Part shown: piece after piece, positions 45,312-54,767 of the stretch
Layout of the letters: each line of letters begins with the position of its first letter
Numbering within the stretch: position 1 is the first letter of the stretch
From: Begonia masoniana
Lineage: Eukaryota; Streptophyta; Magnoliopsida; Cucurbitales; Begoniaceae
Assembly: GCA_022432975.1 (NCBI GenBank)
Contig: CM039502.1
Coordinates: 28,311,205-28,375,204, forward strand
DNA length: 64,000 bases
Reading direction: 5' to 3'
Position numbers and translations under genes: made by a program
The notes under the pieces: generated by a model
The model's input: only the letters and a program-made list of their open reading frames with translations
Told to the model about the DNA's origin: nothing
Databases searched by the model: none

Positions 45312-46966
45312 GCAATCTTTTTCGAAGATCAAATTGCAAAAGCCCGGAGCCACATGCAGACACCCGAATTGGGCACCTAAAGAGCCTTGTGAAATCTCTG
45401 TTCTAAGACTACAAATTCAAATTGATGCTTTTGTGGACGTCCGATCACCCAACTTATGTTGAAGAAGTTTATCACCTCATTGATATCTCTTGTGGGCATA
45501 TCACAAATGCCTGGTGACAATTAGAGGATGCCCACAACTGAGAATTTTGAAGAGAACTATAAATAGAATCTCACTCCGCTGTGCAACTTAAGACATATAC
45601 GATGAATTGTTGTCATTGTCTCTTGCAAAAATATAACTTTTATTCTTGAGTGTTAGACCAACTCTTTCATCTCAAAACTTGAGATTACATATTTGTGAGA
45701 GTTAGGTTTTTTTTAGCTAAAACCTTCCAAATACTTCTAAACTTGTTATTTGTGAACTGATTAAAGGGTGATGCTCATGAAGGGTCATTATAAGGCTTGA
45801 TTGACGCTAAGAAGTTCAATCGATCATAACTGAAAGAGTTATAGCAAAAATAATCTTTATGGTAGAGCCTTGGAGCTTGAACATTGGCAAGATTGGTCAG
45901 ATAGAATTAACAAACCGTTTGCAATCTTTTTCGAAGATCAAATTGCAAAAGCCCGGAGCCACATGCAGACACCCGAATTGGGCACCTAAAGAGCCTTGTG
46001 AAATCTCTGTTCTAAGACTACAAATTCAAATTGATGCTTTTGTGGACGTCCGATCACCCAACTTATGTTGAAGAAGTTTATCACCTCATTGATATCTCTT
46101 GTGGGCATATCACAAATGCCTGGTGACAATTAGAGGATGCCCACAACTGAGAATTTTGAAGAGAACTATAAATAGAATCTCACTCCGCTGTGCAACTTAA
46201 GACATATACGATGAATTGTTGTCATTGTCTCTTGCAAAAATATAACTTTTATTCTTGAGTGTTAGACCAACTCTTTCATCTCAAAACTTGAGATTACATA
46301 TTTGTGAGAGTTAGGTTTTTTTTAGCTAAAACCTTCCAAATACTTCTAAACTTGTTATTTGTGAACTGATTAAAGGGTGATGCTCATGAAGGGTCATTAT
46401 AAGGCTTGATTGACGCTAAGAAGTTCAATCGATCATAACTGAAAGAGTTATAGCAAAAATAATCTTTATGGTAGAGCCTTGGAGCTTGAACATTGGCAAG
46501 ATTGGTCAGATAGAATTAACAAACCGTTTGCAATCTTTTTCGAAGATCATGCCTGGTGACAATTAGAGGATGCCCACAACTGAGAATTTTGAAGAGAACT
46601 ATAAATAGAATCTCCCTCCGCGTGTTCAACTTAAGACATATACGATGATTGTTGTCATTGTCTCTTGCAAAAATATAACTTTTATTCTTGAGTGTTAGAC
46701 CAACTCTTTCATCTCAAAACTTGAGATTACATATGGTGAGAGTTAGGTTTTTTTTAGCTAAAACCTCTTCCAAATACTTCTAAACTTGTTATTTGTGAAC
46801 TGATTAAAGGGTTGATGCTCATGAAGGGGTCATTATAAGGCTTGATTGACGCTAAGAAGTTCAATCGATCATAACTGAAAGAGTTATAGCAAAAATAATC
46901 TTTATGGTAGAGCCTTGGAGCTTGAACATTGGCAAGATTGGTCAGATAGAATTAACAAACCGTTTG
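45312..46966. repeat. 609-bp direct repeat, two full copies and one deleted copy
   Basis: Copy 1 (45312-45920) and copy 2 (45921-46529) start with GCAATCTTTTTCGAAGATCA and appear identical. Copy 3 (46530-46966) lacks about 170 bp after TCGAAGATCA and has further small indels. Each copy contains TATAAATAG (first at 45558) and the segment ATGGTAGAGCCTTGGAGCTT. Short ORFs of 61-70 codons repeat with the unit and have no recognised domain. The unit is probably LTR-derived (inference from the TATA box). Confidence 0.9.
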
Positions 46967-47040
46967 CAATCTTTTTCCCTTCTCTTTTTACTGTATTGTT
47001 TGTGTTTGCATATAGATTTGATTTATTTACTTAAGAGAGA

Positions 47041-47283
47041 ATATATATATAACATATGTATATCTATACATATGTGTATATATATATATACATATGTATA
47101 TATATATACACATGTATATATATATATATATACACATATGTGTATATATATACACATGTCTATATATATATACATATGTGTATATATATACATATGTGTA
47201 TACATATGTGTATACATATGTGTATACATATGTATATATATATATAATATATATGTATATATATATATATATATATATGTATA
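47041..47283. repeat. TA-rich simple repeat at the 3' end of viral unit A
   Basis: Alternating purine-pyrimidine DNA of TATATA, ACATATGTGTATA and TACACATG units. It adjoins the last recognisable viral leader base. The ORFs here reading I/Y/C/H/M strings are artefacts. Confidence 0.95.
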
Positions 47284-47519
47284 ATTAGCGGAAGAGGGAT
47301 CGATGAACAACAGCACAAAAGAAAAAGATGTAGATGAAGAAATATGATATTAAACAAGAGAAACTTACAAGTAGAGAGAGCAAGCAAACTATAGTTTTTA
47401 AATTAGCGGAAGAGGGATCGATGAACAACAACACAAAAGAAAAAGATGTAGATGAAGAAATATGATATTAAACAAGAGAAACTTACAAGTAGAGAGAGCA
47501 AGCAAACTAGAGTTTTTAC
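47284..47519. repeat. 118-bp tandem duplication in the viral leader
   Basis: ATTAGCGGAAGAGGGATCGA and the following 98 bp at 47284-47401 recur at 47402-47519 with two or three differences. It lies downstream of the viral TATA box (minus strand), in the terminally redundant leader. Confidence 0.9.
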
Positions 47520-47573
47520 AGGAGAGAGAAGACAAACTCTAAAAACTTGAGAAGAAATGAAAACTAAGGCTCC

Positions 47574-47581
47574 TTTATATA
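47574..47581 (-). promoter_or_regulatory. Viral TATA box of unit A
   Basis: Minus-strand CTCTATATAAAGGAGCC is conserved with the unit B promoter (CTCTATATAAGGAAGCC). The same relation to ORF3 end and leader marks it as the pregenomic RNA promoter. Activity in the plant is unknown. Confidence 0.7.
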
Positions 47582-47698
47582 GAGGAGGAGCGTGCAAACA
47601 TACAAAATTTAAGTCGTCATGGATGACGAACTAAAACACTAGCTGGTAGAACTAGTGGATGTATTATTAGTGCTAGTGGAAGCACTGTTGGTACTAGT

Positions 47699-50352
47699 TG
47701 TAGCGCCCCGAACCCGCCCCGGGCCCGGTGCGTTACGTTGAAACCAAATCCCGTGTTTAAACGACGTTTAAAAGTAATTTAAATAAAATTCCCGACTCGG
47801 TTTTTGGGTTTTCTGAACCCTCAATTTTTCTTGGAAAGTGTGTCTAAAATACTTTGAAATACGTTGGAAAAATGTCGGGTTAAAATGGTTTGGGAAAATT
47901 GAAGTTTAAAAAAAAAATTAAAAAAAAAAAAACAAGGAGGGGCGCCCAGCGCGCGCCCTTGCGCGCCTGGCCTGTGTCGGAGGCGATTACTCGCCTCCCG
48001 GTGGCGATTACTCGCCACCTTCTCTGCCGTTTTCGCCAAAAATCGCCCCAGAGGCGATTGCTCGCCTCCCCACAGCGTCCACTCGCCAACTCCTCGGGTT
48101 TTTGACCCCAAAACGCCCAAAAACTTGACTTTTTCCCCGACTTTTGACTTACCTTCTCTTCCTTCATTTTTCCACGACTAAAACACCTCCAAAAATTCCG
48201 AAAATTTAAACATACCTTCCCGACACCTAAATCTTCAAAGCCCATAAAAATTTTGGAAAACCGACTTCAAACGGAGAAATACAAAAATAGAAAACTTAAC
48301 CCGACGTTAGTTATTTTAAAACCAAAACGGGCGGCGTAACGCCTAAATTTCTTTAAACCAAAACCTGAAAATTTACAGCAAAATATACTGTTTCAAACCC
48401 CAAACACTAACAACCATTACAAAAATAGTTTCAACCAAAACGACACACAAAATAAAATCATTTACCACGAAACTATACAACCGGTACTAAAACATTATAA
48501 CAAACCGTTCACCACTTGTTTTATCTTACTTCCAACATACAAAAACATTACGAACGCGGAAACAACCATCTATCAAAATATTCACCTCCCACGCTACCCG
48601 AGGAACAGTGGTCCAGACGCCCCGACAACAGCCTGCACCGGCGGACTCCGTACTTCTCCGACTGCGGCCTAATCCTGAGCTGTCTCATCGACCTCACCTG
48701 TATAACACTCGTCACCTACACCACAGAACACAAAAAAGATAAGCCTAATGCTTAGCAAGTAGGCAAATAATGCACAACAACACACTAAATGCTCGACTCA
48801 ACCCTAACATGCAGTTTCTACACACTCTATTGCTTTCTTTCCATTTCGGTTGCAATTATCTTTCACTTTCAGGTGAATCAAGTAGGCACACGCCCTCACA
48901 CAGTCCAGGACGGCCACGCCTTGATCCACGGAGCTAGACCGGAGGCACACGTCCCAACACAGTCCAGGACGGCCAACACGAATCTCCCCCAATCGATCGT
49001 AGAATCCTCATTGTGCACTTCAAGCACGAACAGGTCGAGGAATTCGTACTCACGACACATTACGTACATTAACAGGGCATCTCGAATAGAATCCCTCGCG
49101 GGGTGCTCAACGAGCCACTTGCCCGACGAAGCTATTCTACTCGAGACCAAGTTGCATATCACTTCTTATCTTTCTTCCACATCATCCTCACCACTCAAAC
49201 ATGCAAAAACTCGTGGTTTCGTAGTTTAGAAAACCATGATGCATGACACCCGATGCATAACAAAAGAAAAACATAACAAACAAACAACCAATCCCTACCG
49301 TTCTATGGTGTAGGCCCGAAGGCAACAAACACTCATCCACTACTTACCTGGTTGCTGCTCGATACTTTCTCGTTCACTCCGTCCAACAAAATCACACGTT
49401 CGATCACCTAAAAATGATGAGAAATCAACTTAGAAATTTACAAACTCTAAGGAAATTCTTAACCTAACTAATAGAACTATAACACAACCCCCAACCCGAT
49501 CTTTACCCCAAAATTGACCGTCTAACTTCAAACGGTCACAACTCCCTCGTTTTACAACGGATTTCGACGTGCCAACCCAACTCGGAAACCTCTACACGTC
49601 TACTATCCATTGAATCACTCAAATCAACCATCCAAACACAAGGGCTAAGTCGGACATGCCAAAACAGAACCGGTGCACTTTAGGGTAAAAACCGATTTTT
49701 CACACTTTCACTTCCAATCTTCAATCCAACCACTCCAACGACTTAAACTAAGTCATTCAACAACCAAATCATCAAAATAAGAAAGAAATCTAACATTTCA
49801 ACTCAGATTTTCGGAATCCCTAACCTAGGGTTTTCCAACATTCTTAAAATCCAACTAAAACTCCCAAAAACACTCTCAAACTTCATCTCAAACTATGCAA
49901 AACAAAACCCAATCAATTTTACCTTGAAATTGCCTTGAAAGATTGAAGAAAGAAGGAGAGGAAACGTCGGCTATGGAGGAAAGGAGAGAGACACGATGGA
50001 GGAGAGGAAGATGAGTGAAAAATAAACCATTTCTTTTCTTTTTATTCCTTCATTTAATTCACCAAGTCAATTTACCATTTAACCCTCCCCTTTTCACCTT
50101 TAATCCAACGTCAAACCCACCTCTAAACCACCACTTTTTCTTCCCATCACCTTCACAATTTGATTGTTTAGCACACATTGACACATTGACAAGTCACACT
50201 CAAACTCTCCACCAATCACAATTGGGTTTGACTTGTCAAACTTTCCACCAATCACCTTTCTCTTCTAATAACCTTCTAAACCCCTCACAAAGCACTCTCA
50301 TACATCACTAACTTAGGTCTAGACACGTAGTCAAAATTTTTCGGGTGTTACA
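47699..50352 (+). mobile_element. Solo LTR, gypsy-type (2654 bp), TSD CTAGT
   Basis: It starts TGTAGCGCCCCGAACCCGCC and ends TCGGGTGTTACA, with CTAGT at 47694-47698 and 50353-50357. It is the same family as 28757-30949. It contains paired GAGGCGATTACTCGCCTC-type palindromes (about 47978-48075) and the block TATGGTGTAGGCCCGAAGGC. It interrupts viral unit A between ORF3 and the promoter, so it is younger than the viral integration. Confidence 0.94.
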
Positions 50353-50430
50353 CTAGTGGATGCACTATTTGGGTCCACTGCTTTTGGCATTGTCTTCTGA
50401 GTGGAGACTGTTGGATATTTTGGATATTCC

Positions 50431-51012
50431 TTAGCTGGATTCCATTGCTTCTATTTGGTTGCTTCTATTTTGTAATGGGATCCTTCTGGGAATGAATCCA
50501 TATTTCGTAAAAGATATTCTGATGGTGGTTTTGGAATAGGAGGCTGAACTCTGTCCCTCCAAGTCCTCCAAGTATGAGGATTTGTCATTGGTGATTTCCT
50601 GCAGAAGTTTGTAATTTAACCCATAACTCGTAATCCTCAGGGTCATTTGTTTTCTTCTAGCTAAATCACATTTGTACTCAGCATATTCTGACTTGTTTTT
50701 GAGATTTTTCTTAGCCCATTTATTTCGCTTTTTGCACCAGTTTCGGTATTTGCGAACTCCTTTGGCAACATTAGCTTTGATCTGATCCAAAGCTTCTTGG
50801 ACAATTCTATTTGGTCTAAGAGGTCTAGGCGCCATTGGCCAAGGTCTCCATCTGATAATTCGATGTAGTTCAGGAATATGAACATTACTTCGATTATGAT
50901 ATTTTGAAATAGGGAAAGGTCTTCCCCAAGGAATTCGATAGGCTGCTGCATCAGCTCGTTCTCTTTGTAAAAGTGCTTCTTCCCAAGCTGCATTCCAAGG
51001 ATCAAAAGCCAT
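50431..51012 (-). CDS. Viral unit A ORF3, unknown function (193 codons)
   Basis: It starts at ATG 51012-51010, overlapping the ORF2 stop as TAATG, a coupling typical of reinitiating polycistronic RNAs. It encodes a basic, tryptophan-containing protein beginning MAFDPWNAAWEEALL, with a lysine/arginine-rich centre (YRNWCKKRNKWAKKNLK). Apart from short features such as an AEYKC motif it does not resemble ORF3 of unit B. I do not recognise a family. It is open, but the locus is otherwise damaged. Confidence 0.6.
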   Translation of the reverse strand: MAFDPWNAAWEEALLQRERADAAAYRIPWGRPFPISKYHNRSNVHIPELHRIIRWRPWPMAPRPLRPNRIVQEALDQIKANVAKGVRKYRNWCKKRNKWAKKNLKNKSEYAEYKCDLARRKQMTLRITSYGLNYKLLQEITNDKSSYLEDLEGQSSASYSKTTIRISFTKYGFIPRRIPLQNRSNQIEAMESS

Positions 51013-52303
51013 TAGAGAATTTTCTTCTTCCCTTTTCTCAGAGAATAATGATATTGGGAACAATCTATAAGAGAATTGAAAAGATCCTCTTCAGTTGGAA
51101 TAATGTCGTCTGGATTTTGAGATTCGCCTGGTAAAACCTGAAAGCGATTAGATCCTGAAAGCATAGAGAAATCAGAATCAGAATTAGAAATATCTTCTTC
51201 ATCGTCCGAGTCATCAAACATCTGGCCTTTTATGGTCTCCAAAAGTTTAATGTGACATGCTTGTTTTGATAAGGTTGGAAATTGGAATTTGATTTCTTTG
51301 CGCATTTGCTTCACCATGTGCAAAGATTCCTTATTGGATTGATGTGAAATGTTGGTAGCAGCTTTTGCTTTGTTGACTTTAATAGTCTCAATAATTTTGG
51401 AAAAGCATTGATCATTGTCATAACGAGACCACCATTTGACAAAAAAGCATCTTTGTAATTCTGGAATGTCCAAATGGTCTTTGTCCAGCTCAAGGTTCCA
51501 CTGCCAAATCCAATTAATCTGAAATTCGGTGAAGAACCATAAAAGAGGTTTTCCTTTGAACATTTTCTGATTGGAAATAAAATTGGATGACTATCAAACC
51601 AGGGTTGGTATAGATCTTGAATCTTTTTTGGTAGAATGACAAATTCTGGAGAATGGCTTTGCCACCAATGAAGAAACCAGTTTGGAAATTGATCTTTAGA
51701 TTTGAGAATTTCAGGATTCATAGTAAAAAACCATGAATGATTCCTTTTTGGATTTTGGTAAAGAAACACATGAGACCATGCTGCAATATAGTCCCAATAG
51801 TTGTATTTTTGCTCATTGTTTTTGGTAGTAGTTGTTCTTGGATTTAGAACATTCAAACCCCATTCTTGTGGGTGAATAATTCGAATGATATAACACTTGG
51901 AATGTGTCATAGTACTTTTGATATTTCCTTCTTCAACATAATAATGCTGAATTTGGACAGAATTGGTATCAATTAGAATGGCTTCATAATAAAATCGAAG
52001 CTTTCCCTCGGGAATTAGATAATGTTGGCTGCGCATATACCTTTCTTTGAAAAACCAAGGGTCTTTTTGGTTGAGATCAATATCTCTATTGGAAAGTGTG
52101 AGTATAGACTCAGCCACTGATTTTTTTAGAAATTGTGGTCCACTCTCAAGTAGGACTTCTTTGGCAGTTTTCTTTTGAGAATCATCCTTAGAAGAGGATG
52201 CATTTTCCCCTAAAGTGGGAAACTCTTTTTTATATAAGGCATTGGAAATACGATTGGTATTGCTACCACGGCCACGAGGTCGCCCCCTAACTGGGGTGAA
52301 CAT
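51012..52303 (-). pseudogene. Viral unit A ORF2, frameshifted
   Basis: Start ATG 52303 overlaps the polymerase ORF stop (52287). The N-terminus is RGRPRGRG followed by FPTLGE. The middle is tryptophan-rich (WFFKERYMRSQHYLIP, HPQEWGLNV, FPNWFLHWWQSHSPEF), then NWIWQWNLEL and FVKWWSRYD, and an acidic tail (DDSDDEEDISNSDSD, VLPGESQNPDDIIP). A frameshift near 51563-51575 splits it. It is homologous to ORF2 of unit B. The function is not known to me; a second ORF of unknown function is described for florendoviruses. Confidence 0.75.
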
Positions 52304-52975
52304 CCTGCAAGAATTCTCTGGTTAGAAAATCAGGAAGAGAATTATCAATGCCTTTGATATATTCAATAGTAAAATCAAAAACAGAAAGTTCTGATTGCCA
52401 TCTGGCAAATATTTGTTTAGAAACTAAATGTTTAACATCTTTTGTTAAAATTTGTTTTGCAGAAGAACAATCAATTCTTAAAACAAAATGTTTATTGAGT
52501 AAATCATCTTGAAATTTTGTAATACATTTGACAATAGATAAAACTTCTTTTTTGACAGTAGAATAATTTTGTTGAACTGGTTTCCAAGCACCAGAAGTAA
52601 ATCTTACCAGCTCTTCTTTGGAAGTATTAGGATTAATTTGTTTGAGAATACCTCCATAACCTTTTTCAGAGGCATCTGTTTCGACAATTTTTTCCCATTC
52701 TGAATTTGAAAGAGATAAGCAAGGTAAAGTTTGAGCTTTTACCTTTATTCTTTGAACAGCTGTCGTATGGACTGTAGTCCATGGAGAAGGATTTTTTCTC
52801 AATCTTTGATATAAAATAGCAGTATCCTGGGCTAAATTTGGATAAAAATCACCCAGATAATTGAGACTGCCTAAAAATCTTTGAAGTTGTTTGTTGTCCG
52901 TAATTTCAACAGGAAACTTAGAAGCAAATTCAATACTTCGATTAATTGGAATGATTGTACCTTGATTCACATTAT
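52287..52975 (-). pseudogene. Viral unit A RT C-terminal end and RNase H
   Basis: It begins directly at the simple repeat (about NQGTIIPINRSIEF) and includes the RT connection LQRFLGSLNYLGDFYPNLA, RNase H ETDASEKGYGGILKQ, YSTVKKEVLSIVKCI, LRIDCSSAKQIL and the terminal DFTIEYIKGIDNSLPDFLT. The upstream coat protein, protease and most of RT are absent, replaced by the simple repeat. The frame that is present is open. Confidence 0.88.
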
Positions 52976-53263
52976 ATATACATATGTATATATATACACA
53001 TGTATATACATATGTATGTATACATGTGTACGTATATACATGTGTATATATATACATACATATATACATGTGTATATATATACACACATATATACATGTG
53101 TCTATATACACACATGTATATATACATGTGTGTATACATGTGTATATATCGACACATGTATATATACATGTGTGTATATATATACACATGTATATATACA
53201 TGTGTCGATATATACACATGTATATATACATATGTATACACATGTATATATACATATGTATAT
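52976..53263. repeat. TA-rich simple repeat between viral units A and B
   Basis: Units of TATATACACATGTATATA and CATGTGTATA, highly self-complementary. It separates the movement protein of unit B from the RT end of unit A. The reading frame that seems to run from movement protein through it into RNase H is accidental. Confidence 0.95.
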
Positions 53264-53975
53264 CAGCATTTGGAATTGTCCAACTTGCTGGAAAAGTGAC
53301 TTCTTCCCAGTTAATTAGACGAGGAATAACAACATTTGTTGTTAACAGGTTGCTTTCGATAACAACAGTTTTGCCTATTTCTTTTCGAAGAATAGCATTT
53401 GGACATAACGTGTTCATGACTTTGTAATGAATACGATAAATAACTGCTATCGTTTCCGATCCAGGCATAAAATCATATCCATGAGTTTGAATTTGAAGAG
53501 TTATAGCTTCAAATATATTTCTATCTGTTAAAGACAGAGTTAAATTTGGATAAATATTAAAATGGATTGGACCATGACAAAGACTAGTTTGAATAATTCC
53601 CATTAAGGAAGATTTCCAGTTGTTGTTTCTAGCATCTCGAAGATTAGCTTGAATGCTAGTATTTGATCCTGGCAAAGTTAAGGGTTTTAATGCTATTTGA
53701 ATTAACCCTATATGCACATATTTGTACTGTTGCAGATAATTTTGTAGATCTCTTAAACATAAGAGTTTGATAATTGTATTATCAGTATCTAAACATATAG
53801 TTTGTTAAGAAGTTTTGATAGATTTTTTTGTTTTTAAATCAAAGAATCCTAAACTGTATATAGTTTTAGGTGCTATTTTTGGAATAGTCCATTTGTTTAA
53901 TTGTTGATTTTGACTAAGTTCAATAATTTGTTCGTTTTTGAAATGACTTTGATTTTCTCCAACAGAAAAATCCAT
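53264..53975 (-). pseudogene. Viral unit B movement protein, truncated, with internal stop
   Basis: Start ATG 53975-53973 (MDFSVGENQ). The frame meets TAA at 53807-53805 (codon 57) and then continues open to the simple repeat. Recognisable 30K-superfamily/caulimovirid movement features are IGLIQIALKPLTLPG, VIYRIHYKVMNTL and a terminal FPASWTIPNADI. This protein family moves virions between cells through tubules. The C-terminus is lost at 53264. Assignment to unit B rests on continuity with its promoter and primer-binding site. Confidence 0.75.
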
Positions 53976-54552
53976 TAAGACTAAAAGTTAATTCATTCAT
54001 GAATGACAGATAAACCTTTTCAACATTAATCTTTAGAATATAAGTTGAACTTTATAATCATGCCTTATTGATTATTTGATCAATCCTTATTGATTAGATA
54101 AACATACCGTATTGATTTTCTAATTACACCGTATTGATCGTTCTAAAACTTTCTATGTAAATATCACGAATTGTGACGAGGCAGAGTTGCGCTATCTCAA
54201 AGATAGAAATTTTATAATACTTTTCATTCTTCACAAGTTCTAAGGGCAATACACCTAACAGCCAATTATAGGCACAATGGCTCAAGCCCACAACGAACAC
54301 AGAAGAAGAAATTAAAAAGTATTATCAAATCTGGACAACATACCAATCCTCACCGTGATCATACACTGAAAGAGTTAGTCAGATCTTATTGGGATAATAA
54401 AATCATCGTATTGGTATACTCAACTGATCTTATTGGTTTAACCAAACTTTCATATTGACGAATGATTATTTAATCCAACTTAGATTAAAAAGATTACCAT
54501 TGAAACCCTTCTGTTCATTCACTACTGAATTAACAGCTATTTAGCCTACCAT
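53976..54552 (-). other. Viral unit B leader between primer-binding site and movement protein
   Basis: AT-rich noncoding DNA of about 580 bp between the primer-binding site and the movement protein start. Long structured leaders are usual in Caulimoviridae; no feature beyond short inverted repeats is recognised. Confidence 0.6.
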
Positions 54553-54565
54553 GGCTCTGATACCA
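54553..54565 (-). promoter_or_regulatory. Viral primer-binding site (tRNA-iMet)
   Basis: Minus-strand TGGTATCAGAGCCATGG, complementary to the initiator tRNA-Met 3' end, the reverse-transcription origin of all Caulimoviridae. By convention it marks position 1 of the viral genome, placed here in the middle of the integrated unit. Confidence 0.85.
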
Positions 54566-54607
54566 GAAGATAGAGAGGAAGGACACACAGATAATAAAAC
54601 GAAATAC

Positions 54608-54613
54608 TTTATT
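54608..54613 (-). terminator. Viral poly(A) signal
   Basis: Minus-strand AATAAA about 120 bp downstream of the viral TATA box and about 45 bp before the primer-binding site, as expected in the terminally redundant region of a pregenomic RNA. Confidence 0.6.
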
Positions 54614-54732
54614 AAAAATACCAATACTACAGACAACTTACAATAGAAAAGCGACCAGAGAGCAGCGGAGAGAAAACTGGAGAGAAAGCAATCCAAAAAA
54701 CTTCGATACTTAAACAACAATGCAAGGCTTCC

Positions 54733-54739
54733 TTATATA
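54733..54739 (-). promoter_or_regulatory. Viral TATA box of unit B
   Basis: Minus-strand CTCTATATAAGGAAGCC, conserved with unit A at 47574-47581, about 30 bp after the ORF3 stop. Confidence 0.75.
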
Positions 54740-54767
54740 GAGAAGCAAAAGTAATAAAATATAAACG

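Larger units (their letters stand above)
47284..52975 (-). mobile_element. Endogenous pararetrovirus unit A (florendovirus-like), partial
   Basis: Minus-strand order: RT/RNase H end (52975-52287), ORF2 (52303-51012), ORF3 (51012-50431), promoter TATA (47581-47574), leader (to 47284). It is bounded by simple repeats at 52976-53263 and 47041-47283 and interrupted by a solo LTR (47699-50352). Without the solo LTR it is about 3 kb, less than half a genome. It is clearly related to, but divergent from, unit B, and has a different ORF3. It carries a frameshift in ORF2, so it is not an intact viral segment. Confidence 0.85.

Noticed and set aside
52287..53717. A single movement protein - RNase H fusion protein
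   Set aside because: The frame passes through a simple repeat by chance; the two halves belong to different viral units.
6672..54565. tRNA-Met genes at the GCTCTGATACCA sites
   Set aside because: Only 12-17 bases match the tRNA 3' end and each lies next to an LTR or viral leader, so they are primer-binding sites.
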